Assembly: GCA_004151065.3 (NCBI GenBank)
Contig: NWUY0300011347.1
Coordinates: 1-20,096, forward strand
DNA length: 20,096 nt
Direction: 5' to 3'
Source: Larix sibirica
Taxonomy: Eukaryota; Streptophyta; Pinopsida; Pinales; Pinaceae
The notes under the pieces were generated by a model, which was not told where the DNA came from, did not search any database, and saw nothing but the letters and a program-made list of their open reading frames with translations. Each line of letters opens with the position of its first letter. The first letter of the stretch is position 1. This document shows positions 10,851-19,250 of the stretch, in pieces. The position numbers and the translations under genes are program-made.

Positions 10851-11325
10851 ACATGATACCATTTTCTTAAAATCCAAAACTCTGCCAGGAAAAAATAAAT
10901 TGCAAAAGTTACTCCATTTGAAAGATTGGTTGCACAGTGGCAACAAAAAGATTGGAAAATTTTATGAGTTGTTCATAAAAGGTAAGGTCCTATAAATTCT
11001 TCTTAAGATATTAATTTAGTGCTCCCATTTTTTTTTGAAATCTCATCCATCTCATTCATTGTGCTTCATTAAAGGTATGCATGTTCCAATTGTTGTAACG
11101 ACTTTGTATGGTGTCTAAGAAGTATTTTAGTGTCTAAGAAGTATTTTAGTTTTTTTATGGATAATGTCTTCGAATATATCTGTTAATACTCTTACATAAA
11201 ATAAATAGTAAATAAAAAAGCATTAAGCTATATGTTAGGAATTTAATGGTAACATATCAAGAATACTTTGTAATTGATCTTTTACAATGATTTTCCTTCT
11301 CTTTATTGAAATTTCCTATGTTATG
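10851..11325 (+). repeat. Block P': right copy of block P
   Basis: It is collinear with 8049-8490 by the anchors listed for block P. It contains a later 19-bp tandem duplication absent from the left copy. Confidence 0.8.
11112..11149 (+). repeat. 19-bp perfect tandem duplication
   Basis: The unit TGTCTAAGAAGTATTTTAG occurs at 11112-11130 and again at 11131-11149. Block P lacks the second unit. Confidence 0.95.
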
Positions 11326-11339
11326 TTATTTGTCAATCG

Positions 11340-11620
11340 TGTCAAGGCTTATTTAAATAAGATGGGGTGGTGGTTGGGGAATGAATTTCGATATCTACAA
11401 TTAAAGAAAGTTTATTCCAAATACTTTCACATCTTTAGTTTCTAAGTTGCTTGTAAAATAATTAGTTGTGAGTGTGTCTTAGCGTAGTTGTCACTATTTC
11501 TCATATTTCCCACGTTTACCAAATAGTTATCCATTGTACCTTGACTTAGTTAAATATGATGGGGTTTTGGTTGGGAATTCAATCTATGTATCTACAATTA
11601 AAGAACATTTGATTTATAAC
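11340..11620 (+). repeat. Pair of diverged direct repeats about 198 bases apart
   Basis: Text at about 11343-11420 and about 11541-11618 shares TTAAATA.GATGGGG, TGGTTGGG and TATCTACAATTAAAGAA in order, with differences between. Confidence 0.75.
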
Positions 11621-11639
11621 TTGCAGTGACATGTAGTTT

Positions 11640-11700
11640 ATATGGATGTAATGTTTCATTCATCTCATGCATTATGCTGTATTAAAGTTCCCCATATTGT
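11640..11700 (+). repeat. Small third fragment of block P
   Basis: The CATCTCATGCATTATGCTGTATTAAAG text matches CATCTCATTCATTGTGCTTCATTAAAG in P' (near 11046) and the equivalent in P (near 8247). Only this part of the block is present. Confidence 0.5.
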
Positions 11701-14330
11701 CTCAAACAACTACCTATATTCACTTCATGTGGTCTTTGGAATTTCCCCTTGACAAGATGCTCAAGTTATATATTTGTTGTGTCACATCGAAATCACCTAA
11801 TTTATAACAATCCCGTTTTCTTCCTTCGGCAAGGTTGACCTTCCATAATAACCTTCACTTATCCTACATCTTTGTAGAAGGAATCAAACTAGCACGAGAT
11901 GGAACAAACCTTGATAAAAAATTCTATAGCTTCGCTACTAAATGGTTCCCTCCAGTTGCATCCATTTCTTCATATTGTTTCGCTTTTACCTGTTGGTTCT
12001 TCAAGGCCAACAGTTTCACGATTTTGTGTGTCTTTATCCAACGGGGTCCACCAACACTAAACCTTTTTCCATCCAACTTCAAATCCCTTGTGGTGTCTAG
12101 TGACTTATAGGAAGGTTCTGCCATCAAACTCTATGGTTGTGCATGCAATTTTATTCACAATTCCATGTATGTTCCATTATGATATTTTATATTTTTTCCC
12201 TTAACTTGTTCTTCTCCCCCCGCTCTACATTTTTTTCTCTCCTTTCCTTTCACTAATTCCCTTCTTTTAAGAAAGACTCTTAAAGTGCCCAATCTTGAGT
12301 TCTCCGTCACAAGCTTGACTTAAAGGGGAACCTGGCCTCTCTTCATCTGCCAACAAAAATTAGATTGCAGCTCGGATCCTCAAGTAGTTAGACCCATTTT
12401 CCCTAACAACAAGTAGATCTATTTGCCTCACCTTCATTGACATATCCAACACCAATATTTTCACTTGCTACAATTCCATTCAAATCACTCAAATCCAACC
12501 ACAAAAATTGGTCCATATAAGGTCATTTAGTTGGTAAGATAACCATCCACGAATACAACAACTAAAGAGGCTCGGGTAAAGTGTTCGACTTTGACCTTCT
12601 TCACCATTGTGAAGAAGACCTTCACATATCTCCCTTCAATGAATTAGCAACCTCCTTGTATGCCTAGATTGAAATTGGTAAGGTGTACATACTCTAATGG
12701 CATAGTCAAAGCAACTCGGATGAAACATGTGGATTGTCTATAATGTTTCAAAGTCTCCATCTAAATTACTCAGGAAAACTAGGTGGAGTATGGCCACACA
12801 TGAGCATGTGGAGGTCATGCCATTTGGTGTCTTCTACACTAAGGGAAAAAAAAAGGTTGGGTTTCCAACATGCATGATCATATTAGATATTTCATCTCTA
12901 CTTTTGTTCAAAAGAGAGTGTGTGCTGTGAAGAGAAGAGTCCAAGTGCATCACTTGTTCAACTATACAAGCATTTATAAATTGGTGCAATCGATGGGCAA
13001 GGCCAAATATAGTTGTGGGGAGAACATCTTCAAGATTGCATTTAACAAATACAGAAGCAATTGCTTGAATTCGATGGCACATCATAAGTTTGTACAAGTA
13101 GTAAAGGAAGTGAGGATGTTGGCCAAACCTATTATCATGGTACCACATCGGGTGTCAAGCATAGTATTTCATGCCAACTTATTGAATCCACGGTTGTTTT
13201 AGGATGCCAACCCCAATAGGAAACAAGGTTTGGAATTCCATAGAGAGGATCTCCTCAATTTTGTACTCATTGACTGGGGAAAGGCCAATGGGGGGATAGT
13301 CAATGGAAGGTGTTGCGCTACAAGATTATGTGGCGGTGTATTGCCTAATTTCTTCAACCTCTGTCCATGAATTTGGGACTATGACAATGAAGGAGGAGGT
13401 TTGAAAATTTTTCAGGGCATGCAAGCAAGTATATGCATCTACATCTGTTGGAGGGAAAATGTGGATGTTTGGGATAGGGATTATCACATGGAGAAGAAAG
13501 CGGGGGGGCATCTGTGGGATGAAGAGGAAAAGAAGCTAGTGCAAATGGACTAAGATGGACATCCTTGTAATATAGTTCATTGGACATTTTGTATTCCAAG
13601 GAAGAAAGAACATTTGAGTGACTAACAAGAAATTCATACAGCTTGTTTGCATATTTTCCTTTATGAACACCAAGGATGTCTAATTCTAGAAGGAGTCATG
13701 GAAGCAAGACAGCTATGGTCGATATGTATTCAGGAAAACTAATAGTATGGCATTAGCACTTGTATTTTCCACCATATGCATGGGTAACCTGAAGGATTGG
13801 TTTGACACCATAAATTAGCATCTCCTCAACTCGGGTTAGTCTTGCAAGGACAAATGCCTAGATACCAGGGTCCATGTTGTTTGATAAGGAAAAATAATGG
13901 TCATTATGTTCTTTATTACAATGAAAAAATGTATATCTATCATGCAAGAGCTTTGTTTTCATGCCTAGATATAATTCCCTACAGATCGAACATGAAAGGG
14001 CTGAAGGTTGTCCAACCTTGTACAAAAGAAACATCGAGCATCATTGTGGTGGGGACAGGTGGATTTTTTGGAGAGGCAGTTGTAACATAGGTGGGGAAGG
14101 TTTGAGGGAAACTTGTTGGATGGGGAGATGCAGGTGAAGGTGAAACACGATAAAAAATAAAAGGGTTAGTTAAGGAGGTTGCTTGACCATTGACCATAAT
14201 TTCTCGGCCTTGATAAATTACATGTTTTTCATGTTGATTTTTTCCTTCTTTCAGATGTAAATAACTCTTCTCCTCACATTTCTTTGGTACTTTCCACTAT
14301 AGGGTTGAATATAGCAAATGTCGACCTAGC
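11701..14330. other. Long unrecognised stretch with degenerate coding-like patches
   Basis: No domain is recognised. Two patches have plausible amino-acid composition. On the minus strand, 12127-11924 reads MAEPSYKSLDTTRDLKLDGK near its start and, after a stop, continues as NFLSRFVPSRASLIPS. On the plus strand, 12870-13320 reads through one stop at 13201 and includes a hydrophobic/basic segment (EVRMLAKPIIMVPHR). Neither shows protease, integrase, reverse transcriptase or gag zinc-knuckle motifs. They may be worn retroelement or gene fragments, or chance frames. A third frame, 13842-14090, also has no recognisable family. Confidence 0.35.
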
Positions 14331-14362
14331 CTTGGATGTATCATTGATGTAAGGGAGGTATG

Positions 14363-14363
<1 letters not shown>

Positions 14364-14399
<36 letters not shown>

Positions 14400-14470
14400 C
14401 AACAATACATGAATGTATANTATATATATATATATATATATATATAATTTGAACAATACATGAATGTATA
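14364..14470. repeat. Duplicated (TA)n microsatellite unit with an ambiguous base
   Basis: Two TA tracts are each followed by AATTTSAACAATACATGAAT and GTATA; the tails begin at 14395 and 14446, so the period is 51 bases. The single N of the window is at 14420, at the start of the second TA tract. It probably marks an unresolved repeat length. Confidence 0.95.
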
Positions 14471-14518
14471 TCAAAAGAAACAAAATGTTTATGTATACAT
14501 CTATATTTGTTTTACTTG

Positions 14519-14572
14519 GGGAATCAACCATTGAGGCGGGGCTCGCACTCACATGAAACATGGTCGATTCCC
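14519..14572. repeat. Short inverted repeat (possible hairpin)
   Basis: GGGAATCAACCAT (14519-14531) is the reverse complement of ATGGTCGATTCCC (14560-14572) at 12 of 13 positions, and the odd pair could be a G-U wobble. The loop is 28 bases and GC-rich. Each arm resembles a tRNA B box when read outward. Confidence 0.8.
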
Positions 14573-14702
14573 TTCTACTACAACTATATGCCTAGGTGCA
14601 CCCACATAGCCCCCCCACCCAACTTGTGGAATGAGCTAGTTGAGGCTTGAACCCGTGATGTTTCAAGGAGTGCCTTAACAGTACACTCTATCGCTAGTTG
14701 GT
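14573..14702 (-). mobile_element. Candidate tRNA-derived SINE head
   Basis: Reading the minus strand, CTAGCGATAGAGTG (14697-14684) resembles the D-arm half of a tRNA. GGTTCAAGCC (14653-14644) fits the polymerase III B box GGTTCRANYCC apart from its end. The spacing between the two is close to that in tRNA. The downstream body includes a seven-G run and a second B-box-like GGTTGATTCCCC at 14529-14518. No poly(A) or poly(T) tail or target-site duplication was found. It could also be a worn tRNA pseudogene. Confidence 0.4.
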
Positions 14703-15820
14703 ATACACCCTCGAGGGCCTGCATACAACTATGTTTATGTGCATAGAGAAGTAGATTTTATTTGAACGACTAAAAGAACAAATTGAAAAGAGACCAATTG
14801 AAAGAATGCATATGTGTGTGGGGGGGGTAAGATAAAAGAAAGTAGCAAAGTACATAAAATAACAAGGCGAAGTTACATTATATACATGTACAATCCCACA
14901 CAAAATTAAGTGATGGAGACCTTGGGAAAATAAAGAAAGCCATAATCCACAAGCTGAAGAAGACATGTATGGTAGGGAACAAAAGGGAGAATGTTGGAAA
15001 GAATAGAACACCACAGGTGGATGTAATATATGAATATAGAATGTAGAAGGAAGGTTGCAAAAAATGTGAAGAAGGTGATGCAAAGGGGTTCTATGTAGAG
15101 AGGCCATAAAATATGCTACAAGGTAGAGGTCAAATCCTACGTGCAACTAGATTTTTGTGAGAACTAGTTTTTTTTATTTCTTTGAGGAATAGAATCAATG
15201 CTACGTTCTAAAGAACCTACTTTGAGTTGATGATGACTAATTTCAAATTTTCAACGTCATTGAACTTCTCTGCCTTCATGGACAATGTGAACATGAATTG
15301 GTGTGAAGTAAGTCTTAGAGAGATTTTTGCAAGGAAAATTGGTTCAGTGGAGAGAAGGCACAATTATTTAGCAGAGACCCCAAGGATTTGGGTTGCAGTA
15401 TCATCGAAAGTTGTAACGGTGTCCAATTTCCCAGTGTGATCTTGTAGTTCAAGTTTCAATACGTACTTGTAATCACACTCTGGGAATAGACCATTGCATA
15501 TATTACAATGTCACATGTTGTTTGATTTCCTCAAAATTTTCTTCATGCATTGTATTCCATCAACAAAGAGGGGCATGCAAGGAAGTGGAAGTCATCCAAA
15601 TTAATTTTGTCAATAAAAGCATGTAAAGGCACCCACTTTTCCTTCTCAAAGTGAGGCATGTTGTGAAACTATGTTATTGATTGTATTGTTTTCTTTTTAT
15701 GGGTTCGGTTGTTAGAGGGCATATACTTTATGCTGAAGGATGGTGAAGTTGCACATAATCCATTACCATGAAAAAAATCTTTTAGATAGAGGGTTTCTTC
15801 AATACCCGGGTCTATATAAG
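14703..15820. other. Stretch without a recognisable gene
   Basis: Minus-strand frame 15146-14694 (150 codons) is rich in His, Cys, Phe and Leu, because it reads the complement of A/G-rich DNA, and carries no family motif. The plus-strand frames at 15227-15439 and 15740-15967 are also unrecognised. A nine-G run occurs at about 14819-14827. Confidence 0.5.
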
Positions 15821-16016
15821 TGTTGGAAACCTAATCCTAGAGGATTATGGTTCCACTATCAATTTGTAAATATTGTAAATATTTTCAGTATGAGAAGAAA
15901 AAGAGTATCCTTGGACTCCAACAGATATCTTGGAAGCTGGATCCCAAGAGACAAACCTATTGTATAAAATAAGGATTTGGATCATGAATAAAGAATTCAG
16001 GAGTTATTCCCTGATA
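15821..16016 (+). mobile_element. Candidate short LTR (copia-like), solo or truncated
   Basis: The segment begins TGTTGGAAACC, a common plant copia LTR opening. It contains a TATA-like TGTATAAAATAAGG at 15960-15973 and an AATAAA at 15987-15992, and ends just before a primer-binding-site-like sequence. That is the U3-R-U5 order expected of a 5' LTR. The 3' CA terminus is not clear, no second LTR is in the window, and no gag or pol follows, so this is either an isolated relic or a chance arrangement. Confidence 0.45.
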
Positions 16017-16017
16017 G

Positions 16018-16030
16018 TGATATCAAAGCA
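16018..16030 (+). promoter_or_regulatory. Initiator-tRNA-type primer-binding-site-like sequence
   Basis: TGATATCAAAGCA differs at two positions, both G to A, from TGGTATCAGAGCA, which is commonly used by plant copia elements to bind initiator methionine tRNA. It lies directly after the candidate LTR. Confidence 0.5.
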
Positions 16031-16340
16031 CCTATCCATAACTCTTTCGGTTGGTTCATTCTTCCCTCTCATGAATGCTCAGTCATGACATTTTCAGTGT
16101 TTCAAAGACGTTTCTTTCCATTTCTCTACCCTTTGCATCCATCTGCAAGGTTCCTCGTAGTGGACGTTGCAAAAAACCTAATGAGCTACCTCTCCTTCGG
16201 TGTATGGGATTTCTCCCTCTCTTTTCAACATTCATAAACCCTAATCTAATTTGTGTGTTGAGCTTATTAGTTCTACATTCAGAAAATTAGTTCTACATTC
16301 AGAAAACAACTATATCCCATTTAGTTATCTGGTGCGGTGA
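16031..16340. other. Interval between the LTR-like segment and the Helitron relic
   Basis: It holds a short plus-strand frame (16075-16290) without known motifs. A 20-bp perfect tandem duplication (unit TTAGTTCTACATTCAGAAAA, at 16267-16286 and 16287-16306) lies at its end. The N-terminal part of Rep should lie here or further left, but I cannot recognise it. Confidence 0.5.
16267..16306 (+). repeat. 20-bp perfect tandem duplication
   Basis: TTAGTTCTACATTCAGAAAA occurs twice head to tail with no spacer. Confidence 0.95.
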
Positions 16341-17160
16341 GTGTGGAGACCTGTCTCTAATCTCTGCCGTGACTTGGAGACCAGTCTTTCCTTGAATGAA
16401 ACCTATATTCTCTCGCTGGAACGAGAACCCCTGAGTCAATACATGCACCATAGATTCATGTTCTTTCTTAATGAGGTCTTTAAAAAAAAATTTCATACAA
16501 AATACTATTGGTGCAAGTTTTCCCCTAACCATCTTTTGTGTTTTCATCTTCTTGTATTTAATACTTCCAATTATTTACTCACTTGTCTATTCTCCCTCTC
16601 TATAGGTATGAATGAGAGCACAAAGATTCCTCTCATATACATGGTTTTCTTTGGTTGGAAAATGTACTCGATATGGAAATCCTTGACTCGAAAAATGTTC
16701 CTATAATTGATGCAGCAAAAACTTAATTTGACAATTTCTTGACTACATGGAACCCCAAACCCACCCACATTCACACACTCACAATATTCCACCAAGCAAC
16801 TTAGTAGGATCCTTGAACACCTAGAATATCCTCGATACTTGAAACTAATGGATTTGAAGACTAAGAAGGCCTTATAATTAGCATTCAATGCCACACAAAA
16901 ATGCAATCAGGCTTCTTTCCTTCAAAAAAAAGGGGGACCCTGAGATGTCATTATGGATTCCCCTTGGAGTTGCATGGTATATATTCTATGTTCATTGATG
17001 CAAATGGGAAAAAAACTTACATCGTTACTAGAAATGATGAAATCTTAAACATCCACAGCCTTGGCATGCTATCAATATTGAGAGCTAATGTTGAATACCA
17101 ACATGTGCTCTCTTGACACCCTATCTTCAACTACATTTCAAAGTATGCATCAAAATCAGA
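16341..17160 (+). pseudogene. Helitron Rep (HUH nuclease) domain, broken
   Basis: Helitron Rep nicks and joins DNA through a metal-binding His-hydrophobic-His motif and catalytic tyrosines. The segment reads QYMHHRFMFFLNEV (from 16437) and YYWC (16504-16515). After an apparent intron it continues YE, a TGA where Trp is expected (16613-16615), EHKDSSHIHGFLWLEN (HIHG at 16634-16645) and TWNPKP (16745-16762). It then reads RCHYGFP (16943-16963), RANVEY and finally YISKYASK (17132-17155), the motif 3 position with two Tyr four residues apart. From 16607 to 17160 a single frame holds throughout; damage is only by stops (16613, 16724, 16802, 16805, 16814, 16862 and just after RANVEYQHVLS). HUH and the Tyr pair survive. 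The N-terminal zinc-finger-like part and motif 1 are not recognised. Confidence 0.88.
16517..16605 (+). other. Apparent 89-bp spliceosomal intron in Rep
   Basis: The insertion starts GTTTTC and ends CTCTCTATAG. Removing it joins AA to G, making a Lys codon, and puts YYWC-K in frame with YE-x-EHKDSSHIHG, as expected for continuous Rep. The acceptor is preceded by a pyrimidine-rich tract, and CTCAC at 16578-16582 fits a plant branch site with its A 24 bases from the acceptor. Splicing is inferred and not shown. A chance insertion is less likely because both borders and the phase fit. Confidence 0.65.
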
Positions 17161-18072
17161 GGTGGATTCTAAAAGACACCACGACATGATTTCAAGGATT
17201 TCACATGTTTCCCCTTCATAAGAGATCCCCTTCATAAGAGGTAGTCTTACTTTCCATTAGGAAACTCCTTGCAGAAACAATTGTTGACAGGGACATCGAT
17301 GCACAAGAGACATGTCATATGTTGCAGAAAATTCCCTCACACTCTGTTGGTGTTCCTTTGTTTCCTTGAACGTTTCATGAATTTTTTTCAAGCGTGTCTA
17401 AACTAACCTCCCTACCATCCCTCCAACAACCAACTTCATTTCCGCATACATGCAAATACCTCTTTCACTTGAGAGATTGACCCTTTTGAAGATGAAATTT
17501 CTTGGACCTACTCTACTCATAGGAATCATTGTCAATAGAAACCCAAAAATACTTCAAAGATCTTTCATGCCCTAACTCTATTCTTTGATATCCCTCCACT
17601 TTATTCCCCTAATTACGTCACTTTCTATTAGAGTGAACTCAACCTATACAATCCTTTATGCACCTTCCCATCTAGCATTAGCTCCATAGAATTCAAAATT
17701 GCTTATGCCTAGGAACAACTCCATTGCACGTTAACCACATACCTAAATCCCCCCCCCAATAACAACTTAGATGATCCACTCTCTGATGACCCCCATGGTC
17801 GTTGCCTCAATGAACTTGATGAATGAGAACTCCTCTCTCAACTCCATCCTGGAAACAACATCCAGCTTGATGACCTTGACATGCTTGGCCTCTGTGACTT
17901 TGATGCCAACTACAATTGGGCCCATACAGATATACCATCACACTTACAAGACACAACCACTTCATTAATTGACATTAGTTTCTCATCCACCCAAGTAAAT
18001 GAACAAGCCTCTTTAACTTCCACTTCTTCTAACTTTGTTTCTCTCACATAGTGCACAACCTTCCAAATTTTT
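17161..18072 (+). pseudogene. Helitron Rep-helicase linker, frameshifted
   Basis: Between Rep and helicase, one frame reads RKLLAETIVDRDIDAQETCH (17259-17318) and then MLQKIP. This matches the KL.....ERD.SAQE.CHLLL.IP segment that follows Rep in this type of Helitron protein; the frame is shifted by one relative to Rep. A decayed hydrophobic/aromatic stretch follows. The acidic part then holds DDPLSDDPHGRCLNELDE and LDDLDMLGLCDFDANYNW (17866-17919), the acidic run with an aspartate-rich D.R.FD..YDW style that precedes the helicase. There are many stops between 17350 and 17770. Confidence 0.75.
17211..17242 (+). repeat. 16-bp tandem duplication
   Basis: Units 17211-17226 and 17227-17242 read CCCCTTCATAAGAG followed by AT or GT. 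It lies where the Rep frame shifts, although 16 bases alone would move the frame by one, which agrees with the shift seen between 17155 and 17259. Confidence 0.9.
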
Positions 18073-19250
18073 ATGGTCCACTACACACAACCCACAAACA
18101 AAATTCCTTTGAAAATGGTCATCCAAGGTACAGTGGGAACATGGAAGTCTTACTTGATTAGCTTCTTGCAAGATGCACTCCTAGTAGTGTTTGGTAACAA
18201 TGATTCACCCCTACTCCTCTTGGCCCCAGCTGGCATTGCAAACCCATTTATTCACTTTATCCATTATGTTCTAATTGATGAGATGAGTTTCATTGGAACA
18301 AAAATGTTGGCCAACATTGAGGGCTACCTTCATGAGGCATTCCCTTCCCATTGTACCTACCTTTTTGGAAACTACTCTATGATCCTTCTAAGTGACTTTG
18401 GACAAATACCCCCTATGAAATACATCCCTATGTATGCATGAGCATCCCAACAAAACACACTTTGACATAGCTTTGAAACATTTGTGATACTTTCCACTAT
18501 ATTCCGACAACAAGGTAGCAACCTTGATCAAGCCGCTTTTCATCATATCCTTCTCAACCTCAGGAATGCACACCAACTCTTGAATATTGGCATCTTCTAA
18601 TGTCAAGGAAGGACTCTTCGCTCTCACATGAGGAGAGCCAATCACTTGAAAATTCGACCCACTTGTTCTTAGCGAACAAATTTGTTACATTTCACAACAA
18701 ACAAATGATGAAAAACCTCAACATTGCAGTCACACAATGTTGCGCATAGCTAAGGAAGTATAAATAGGTTTTGGGAAAGAAGGTGAGAAACTTGAAATGA
18801 TATTTCTTCTCTGTCACTTGGCCAACAAGTTATTCTTACAACCAACTTATGGGTGGAAGCAAGCCTTGTTAATGGATCTTTTGGACAAGTTGTTGCAATT
18901 CCCTATGGAAACAAGGCTACTCCATTTAGCCTACCTTTGTTTGTTGTTATCCATTTTATCCATTACTAGGGCCTACCATTGTATGCTTCCAACCTAAAGT
19001 ATGCGCCAATCCTCCCTATAACAAGGGGGTCTCGTAGTAGATGCCACTATGCATGGCTTGGCGTTTGACAATCCATAAAGCATAAGGCATGACCTTACAG
19101 AAGGAAGCAATTAACATTAGCACCATTGATAAGAAAGGCCTTACACTCACTACAATTTCTATAGTAAAGGCTCTATCTGACATCCTCATATCTCTAACTA
19201 TTCCCCTTCACAATATATTCAAGGATGCAAGACAATTATTCCTTGCAACA
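18073..19250 (+). pseudogene. PIF1-family helicase domain of the Helitron, broken
   Basis: PIF1/RecD-type helicases unwind DNA 5' to 3'; in Helitrons the domain is fused to Rep. The Walker A is QGTVGTWKS (18124-18150), with Trp in place of the Gly just before Lys. APAGIA (18223-18240) stands for the APTGIAA motif. Only about ten residues separate it from the Walker B LIDEMS (18271-18288), far fewer than usual, so an internal deletion is likely. LSDFGQIPP (18388-18414) stands for GDFGQLPPV, and FRQQG (18502-18516) is motif IV-like. LRNAH follows, then LTTNLWVEASLVNG (18835-18876). After a frameshift near 18970-19050 comes MAWRLTIHKA, a TAA and GMTL (19053-19097), corresponding to TIHKSQG of motif VI with its Gln turned into a stop. 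The last recognisable text is ALSDILI and the residues following it. Confidence 0.88.

Larger units (their letters stand above)
16341..19250 (+). mobile_element. Helitron-type rolling-circle transposon, decayed Rep-helicase coding region
   Basis: The plus strand shows, in order, a Helitron Rep domain with an HUH motif, a linker with the conserved RDIDAQETCH segment, an acidic stretch, and a PIF1-family helicase. This is the defining architecture of autonomous Helitrons. The 5' TC end and 3' hairpin plus CTRR end were looked for and not convincingly found, so the borders given are only those of the recognisable coding text. Many stops and some frameshifts make it inactive. Confidence 0.88.

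Noticed and set aside
14274-14561. Frame rich in Tyr-Ile repeats
   Set aside because: It translates the TA microsatellite and crosses the N.
14694-15146. 150-codon minus-strand frame
   Set aside because: Its Cys/His/Leu/Phe-rich composition follows from A/G-rich DNA on the other strand, and no motif or homologue is recognised.
16610-16705. A copia gag-like reading (MNESTKIPLI and WKSLTRKM) downstream of the primer-binding-site-like sequence
   Set aside because: The neighbouring frame of the same bases gives the Helitron Rep HUH segment with long collinear support, so the gag resemblance is a shadow.
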